A DNA stretch of 64,000 nucleotides from Lactarius indigo (Eukaryota > Basidiomycota > Agaricomycetes > Russulales > Russulaceae): assembly GCA_025766275.1 (NCBI GenBank), contig JAFKAC010000022.1, positions 62,001 through 126,000 on the forward strand, written 5' to 3'. Of the stretch, positions 63,187 through 64,000 are shown piece by piece. The first letter of the stretch is position 1; every line of letters begins with the position of its first letter. The notes below the pieces were generated by a model. That model saw only the letters and a program-made list of their open reading frames with translations. It was not told where the DNA came from and did no database searches. The position numbers and the translations under genes were made by a program.

Positions 63187-64000
63187 GACGCTCGCAGAGT
63201 GGCTGAATGTACCTGCTACAGTTCAGACCGTGAAGACGCTTGAGCAGCACTTCGCCGATGTGGATGCACAAGTGCACCCTCAGATTGAGAAGTTTATTGA
63301 CGAAGAATACGACTCCGATTTCGACGTTGATATGTCACGACCGCCTCCAGCGGGCGCACAACCAATAGTTGATATTGAGAGTTTAGATGACTCTGAGATT
63401 GCCGCCTATTGCAGTGAGTCATCAAATGCCCTGCAAATAGACTTAAGTGATTTGACAGTATCGGATCTTGACTCGGTAACAGATTGCCGAGCTCAGACTC
63501 CTGATTACGTCGATCCAGAGACAGTTGAGGCACAGGAGATAACAAAAATGTGGGAACAACTGGGATTTACTGGTTCTGGTTCTATTCCAAGAGTTCCTTC
63601 TCACGAACTAATTCTTGCCGCATGGACTAGAAACCAGCAATTCCTACACTCTCAGGGGCTTCCAACGCACCCCGACTTTGGTACTTTGGTATCTCCACCG
63701 GGCTCGTGGGCAGAAACCCCCAAACATTTTCTAACCGGTCCAGATGAGGTCCTGGATTGGGGTTCTGATGAAGAAGAGTATGTAACTCCTTCATTTTGCT
63801 TATTACATGCTGACAATGTTCTAGAATTAGCCCTGCCCCCAAGAAGTCTAAAGGGTGGCAGATTTAATAATAACGTAGTAATGTTGCATGTAACGAAGTT
63901 GTCTGAAATGTACAATATTAGCAGCGCTCTTCTCGATTTTCTTGAGTGTGAGCATAATGAGTACTTCAGCCAATGTGCAGAATGTCTGAAGTGTACAAAA
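63187..64000 (+). pseudogene. Copia Gag/polyprotein, continuation after G3, open to window end
   Basis: After the duplicated GCTAT, the frame cut at 47697 resumes as A-M-T-L-A-E-W-L-N and stays open for 271 codons to the window end. It is acidic and Ser/Pro-rich (EEYDSDFDVDMSRPPPAG, DLSDLTVSDLDSV) and ends in a Cys-rich stretch (CEHNEYFSQCAECLKC). No protease or integrase motif has appeared yet, so the pre-protease part of this copia polyprotein is unusually long. Without G3 the frame would be intact. Confidence 0.7.

Larger units (their letters stand above)
28173..64000 (+). mobile_element. Ty1/copia retrotransposon, host of all nested elements; runs off the window
   Basis: The 5' LTR starts TGTTGG at 28173 and ends CCAACA at 46699 once gypsy G1 is removed, giving 479 + 284 = 763 bp. 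Gag starts 15 nt later at 46715. Gypsy G3 interrupts gag at 47698; the frame resumes at 63187 and is still open at 64000. The 3' LTR and pol lie beyond the window. The five bases before the LTR (CTCAC, 28168-28172) are the presumed target duplication, which cannot be checked here. Confidence 0.75.

Overview
The window looks like nuclear DNA of a filamentous basidiomycete, probably an Agaricomycete. The introns are short (about 47-68 nt) with GT..AG ends. There is a mitochondrial class-2 dihydroorotate dehydrogenase, a fungal CON-6 gene and a fungal GATA-factor gene. The right half is packed with Ty3/gypsy chromoviruses, Ty1/copia and hAT DNA. The genus cannot be fixed from the sequence alone.

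Left part (1-27 kb), host genes: a 6-exon DHODH gene (412-2104, +); an 11-exon unknown helical protein of 519 aa (3794-5933, -); head to head with it a 6-exon, 1844-aa Pro/Ser-rich protein (6672-12463, +) built partly from eight 42-residue repeats; a 222-aa four-helix membrane protein (13986-14757, +); a CON-6 conidiation protein (15094-15494, +); and a GATA zinc-finger protein (23919-25057, -). Between them, and especially at 17-24 kb, the DNA is gene-poor and holds only fragments: an RRM-like exon pair, the 3' exon of a trypsin-like serine protease, and small coding islands.

Right part (27.5-64 kb), one nested transposon stack: a hAT remnant is cut by a Ty1/copia element that starts at 28173 and runs past the window end. 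Gypsy element G1 (28652-46410, TSD CTATC) sits in the copia 5' LTR. G2 (38179-46055, TSD TATCC) sits in the 3' LTR of G1. G3 (47698-63181, TSD GCTAT) sits in the copia gag. G4 (53175-60981, TSD CAGAG) sits inverted in the pol of G3. All LTR pairs are complete, and the reading frames rejoin exactly across the insertions.

How the elements seem to work: all four gypsy elements carry a 10-11 nt primer-binding site, 2 nt after the 5' LTR, that is complementary to a hairpin just downstream of their own TATA box. This implies Tf1-type self-priming. Pol lies in the -1 frame behind Gag; G3 and G4 share a textbook GGGTTTT plus stem-loop frameshift signal. The Pol of G3 and G4 runs on past the chromodomain into a conserved domain of about 400 residues that I do not recognise.

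Most striking, the RNA leaders upstream of the Gag AUG are purged of ATG in every frame. In G1, 3.4 kb from the predicted transcription start to position 32535 contain no ATG at all, yet hold three long open frames (418, 344 and 233 codons). The leaders of G2, G3 and G4 show weaker versions of the same thing. The neighbouring copia leader is not purged.

Decay signature: of 18 differences counted by eye across the four LTR pairs (2335 aligned bases), 17 are CpG transitions. All 12 in-frame stops that break the gypsy genes are TGA, the stop a CpG transition makes from CGA. This fits methylation-driven CpG decay of very young insertions.
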